From contig CM018041.1 in the NCBI GenBank assembly GCA_008638375.1, forward strand, positions 12,508,552 through 12,572,551: a stretch of DNA of 64,000 nucleotides, given 5' to 3'. This document shows positions 60,666 through 64,000 of the stretch, in pieces. This DNA comes from Nyssa sinensis (lineage: Eukaryota; Streptophyta; Magnoliopsida; Cornales; Nyssaceae). Positions within the stretch are counted from its first letter, which is position 1, and every line of letters starts with the position of its first letter. A program made the translations under genes and the position numbers. The notes under the pieces are model-generated. The model made no database searches, was not told the origin of the DNA, and saw only the letters and a program-made list of their open reading frames with translations.

Positions 60666-61841
60666 TTCCTCCAACATGGGTGCAGCCGAACCAGCAATCC
60701 CAACCCAACCGACTCTCAATCCGACGAACCAACGAACCAATTCAACACCCATGACAGCCATCGACAAAACCGCAACATCACACACACAATCCCGAACCAC
60801 TGCCATACACCACAACCGTAACACAAATCACAGAATCCTAACCCCAAGTTTCCGTTGAATCAACCCACGACCACTGAATCATCACCACGTGAAGCAAAAA
60901 AAATCGAATTCAACTCACGATCCCATGACACGGCCAAAGTCGACAACTCCTCTACAGATCCGTCCCAATCGTTGCTGCCTCGTGTTCCTCCAATCCGTAA
61001 CACACAGCTTCAATCGCTCCAAGGGATCCAAAACCCACTGCTACTCCATCGCTACACCATACCGAGAGCCATCCCGCAAACCGTAACATCCACACACGTA
61101 CATATATACATATACATACACATCCCCTGTCTGCGTCAAACCCAAACAACACCAACACGCACATATCTACACGCCTATTCATATATATATATATATACAC
61201 ATATACCACCTATCGCAGCTTCGTCCATGCCAATACACCCGTGCCATCATCCCCAATCGACCATCGCAAAACCCGTCGCAAATCCGTCACGAGCTTGGAC
61301 ACGCGAGACGCGATGGCCGTCGACCAGATCTCCCCCCCTCGCGACCACCGCCGTCCGCAGCCCCGTCCGTTTCTCTCTCGCGACCGTCGCCCCTCTTCTT
61401 CTCTCTTCTTCCCTCTCTCTTTTTCTCTCTTTTCTTTTCTTCTTCCCCTGTTCTTCACGCGACCTCCCCTGTTAGCCGTTTCTCTTGCTTTTCTTTATTC
61501 CTCTTTTACTCATTTCCCACCACACACCCATATATATATATATTATACCATACTTTATATTTTTATTCATGTATACTATTACACATATTTTTATTTTTTT
61601 ATTTCATTTTATTTTTCATATATTAATTTTGAATGTAAATAAAGTTGGTATAAAGCTGGCTCAATATCAGTATTATTTGTTCTGACGTCTCTGGGTGTCC
61701 GTTCGCGTCTTATGTCATTTTTATTATTATTATTATTATTATTTTTTTTTTCAAAATTAAATTAATTAGAAATTAAGGACATTCACATAGCGTTCAAAGG
61801 AAAAAAAAAAATTTTTTTTTCCAAATTTTCGAATCTTTACA

Positions 61842-61857
61842 TCCTTCCCTCCTTAAA
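61842..61857 (-). other. Polypurine tract of E4 unit 2
   Basis: Same sequence as 54286-54301, next to the LTR that ends at 61841. It shows that a second internal region in the same orientation follows. Confidence 0.9.
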
Positions 61858-64000
61858 GAAATTTCGTCCCGAAATTTAAAAATATGTATCTTCTCGACGA
61901 AATAATAAAAGATCAATTCAAAACGCATTGTATCATGGAGACGTGCAGCCTTACCTATGGATCATTCACCTCTCCCTCAGCCAGGCGATGTGAGACGACT
62001 TATCACCTTCTCCCTCCCCCCTTTCCGGCTCAGCCACTCCGGGCAGGCAGGGTCCCTCGGCCCGCGCCTCCACACTCCCTGCTAGGGTCTGGTTCCGATC
62101 CCATCCGTAACGACTCACTCCACATGGCACAACACATAATGAAATCTTCAAAACACATTGGCCTATCACTGCCAATCTTCCCTATCCATCCGGGCATCAC
62201 AACCCATCTCAATAACTCAACACAAAAAAAAAATAAAGAAAATTCCTCAATGATTACTAGGACACCACAAGGTTCCTTACTATTTGACAAATTTCAAATC
62301 AAGTCACGAAATCACCTAATGATTCATCACAATGGCATCAACACATCGCCCGTATCTCAATGTAACTCAATAATCCAATCTTCTTCAAGTACTATATTCA
62401 CCCACAAGACATCAATACCATAATCTTAAAATAAGGTCATCATCGTCCACCCAAATCTATATATAACCGAGACTAAGTGTCATGCATCAATAAAATTAGC
62501 CTATTCATTTCAAGCCTATATGTGTTAACTAAACATTCGAATGAAGGCAACATAGTCCATGCATTCTAAATACAAAATTTAAAACAACTTATCGAGGTTC
62601 GAGGAAGACAAAACATTAGAGGAGGTAAAAAGAATATCTCAATTCCTTCTAAGATTGTTTCAACTCATCATTGTTCTAATCAACATCCCAAATAAAGTCT
62701 CATAACAATAGAGATTCTCAGTGAAACTCGTCACTAATTCCAATTATGAATATACGTCAATCCTTAATCACATGTACCTAAAACACATGTATATATAAAT
62801 AGAATAAACAAACAACATTCAGTGTCTAACACGAAACTTACCGCATCAGCACTCAAGTATAAAACCCATCCAAGAATATACACATACATAATTAAGCACA
62901 CCACCTGCCACACAGGAAATTAGGTATACATCCAGCCTATGGGTATCTAGGCTTACAGCCTATATCACAGACAACGAGTTCAAATTCTACCTTTTAATTC
63001 CACTTAGCCTGCTACGTAGATATAAACATCCAGTCTCAGCTCCCCACTAAACAAGTATACCACATGTCATACACATTTCACAAACTAAAACAACTGTACT
63101 TAACCCAATCACGTAATCCCAACCAGTCCAATCAAGTCGACGTCTAACCTCTCCTATCTCATAACGAAGTCCACCCCAGAAGGATCCATGGACACCCCGT
63201 GAAATAAGGAAAAACATCTCCCTCAGGAGTACACACCATCACTCTCCTCCCGTAGTAGTCTATACTCGCCCAAAAACGTAAATAACTGATCTATCCTCAA
63301 TGTAATACCAAGACTAGACACGTCAAATAGAATGAAGTCAAAAGAAAAGATGTAACCAGTCATCTCATTCGAGCAATATCTACAGATCCTTATCCGTATC
63401 CCACTATCTCAACTGGTGAACCCTACGATGGTGGAACAAGGCAACCATCGCAAGCCCCTGAATAAAGTAAAATCTCCCAAGTGCAATATTCATTATCTAG
63501 ATCTAGACAACATAAACATTTATAACTTAATCCAAACCAATCAGATTCGTTCACAACCTTTACCCACGTATTTCTAAACGACAAGTAAAAACCACCATTC
63601 ACTCCTAAGTCATATAACAATGCAAACCCTCAAGTTCTAGTGCCTCAACCACACTATTTTCACCACAATGACATTCACACAACTGCATCTCAGACACAAG
63701 ATTCATGTTCAAGAAATTCATATCACTCGACCTTTAACTCGATATACAATCTCCTCCAAAACAACAATCAATGCTTACCCCTTATTCAATCATGATTCTG
63801 AAATCAACCTTATAAACTAAGTTAAAACTAAGTTCATAACTGACCCCTCAGCTTGGTCCAATTCATACAACTCATATTTTTTTCACAAGGCCTACATTCA
63901 TAAGTTCATTAAATCCACTCATTATTCTCATCACACCTCATATCGATCATCTCGTAAAGCTAGGTAAGACAATAACGTTCATCACTAGGTTACCTCCACA
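61858..64000 (-). other. E4 internal region 2, incomplete at window end
   Basis: Copies 54302-56444 with one substitution noticed (62865 C against 55309 T). It includes the pol relic at 63146-63346 and the cryptic junction at 62086-62112. It runs off the window before its PBS, so whether a third LTR follows is unknown. Confidence 0.9.
63146..63346 (-). pseudogene. Pol relic of E4 unit 2
   Basis: Second copy of 55590-55790, with the same protease-to-RT deletion joint and stops. Confidence 0.65.

Larger units (their letters stand above)
58019..61841 (-). mobile_element. E4 second LTR (3823 bp), shared by two units
   Basis: Near-identical to 50473-54285. It has a PBS on its low-coordinate side (57997-58015) and a PPT on its high-coordinate side (61842-61857). 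It is thus at once the 5' LTR of unit 1 and the 3' LTR of unit 2, the hallmark of a tandem formed by recombination between LTRs. Confidence 0.93.
50473..64000 (-). mobile_element. Tandem retroelement array E4: LTR-internal-LTR-internal
   Basis: LTR 50473-54285, PPT 54286-54301, internal to 58018 with PBS at 57997-58015, LTR 58019-61841, PPT 61842-61857, internal again to the window end. The unit is 7546 bp in copy 1. The two copies align end to end with an offset of 7546 rising to 7556, the change coming from three (AT)n tracts. I noticed only three substitutions (52208/59756, 53185/60739, 55309/62865). A single insertion gives one internal region, so this is a shared-LTR tandem. It carries no complete gag or pol. 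Confidence 0.93.

Overview
The window is intergenic, repeat-dominated plant nuclear DNA, most likely from an angiosperm. The sequence supports this with long LTRs (2.7-4 kb) of Ty3/gypsy chromovirus (Tekay/Del-like) type, initiator-Met-tRNA primer binding sites, a relic of a plant-specific Pol IV/V largest-subunit gene, a Harbinger-like MITE and many (AT)n tracts. I found no intact host gene and no rRNA, tRNA or CRISPR locus. Nearly all open reading frames are chance ORFs inside LTRs and microsatellites.

Left part (1-16390): a probable partial LTR (1-3194), a decayed coiled-coil coding relic (3572-4084), a solo LTR with perfect 5-bp target duplications (4175-7021), and a tandem duplication of local DNA (8428-10279 plus 13311-13790 against 14868-16390). 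Copy one of that duplication was later split by another solo LTR (10280-13310); copy two keeps the empty site.

Middle and right (16391-64000): one plus-strand Tekay-like element, E1, is the base of a deep nest. It has a 5' LTR at 16391-19127, a PBS, a gag start at 22444 and a pol relic at 38410-39738. It is interrupted by a solo LTR (19336-22105), by a complete non-autonomous minus-strand element E2 (22720-38233, TSD TAGAT) and by a minus-strand element E3 starting at 39739 inside RNase H. E2 carries a Harbinger-like MITE and a solo LTR (29044-36243, TSD GATTG), which itself holds another solo LTR (32055-35128, TSD GTTAC). E3 carries a solo LTR (41502-45303, TSD ATATA) and a partial LTR (48331-50472). 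The latter is cut by E4, a tandem LTR-internal-LTR-internal array (50473 to beyond 64000) whose two 7.55-kb units are almost identical.

The most interesting observation is that the LTRs of one family (29044-36243 and both E4 LTRs) carry, in LTR-sense orientation, a captured exon-like fragment of the NRPD1/NRPE1 type. This is the largest subunit of Pol IV/V, the RNA-directed DNA methylation polymerases that silence such elements. The 29044 copy also holds a probable F-box/LRR gene fragment. E1 pol is in one continuous frame and is broken only by six stops, five of which sit at recognisable positions where the expected codon is CAG or CGA, consistent with methylcytosine decay. E3 and E4 share one pol-deletion junction, so they look like a lineage of deletion-derived non-autonomous elements moved in trans.
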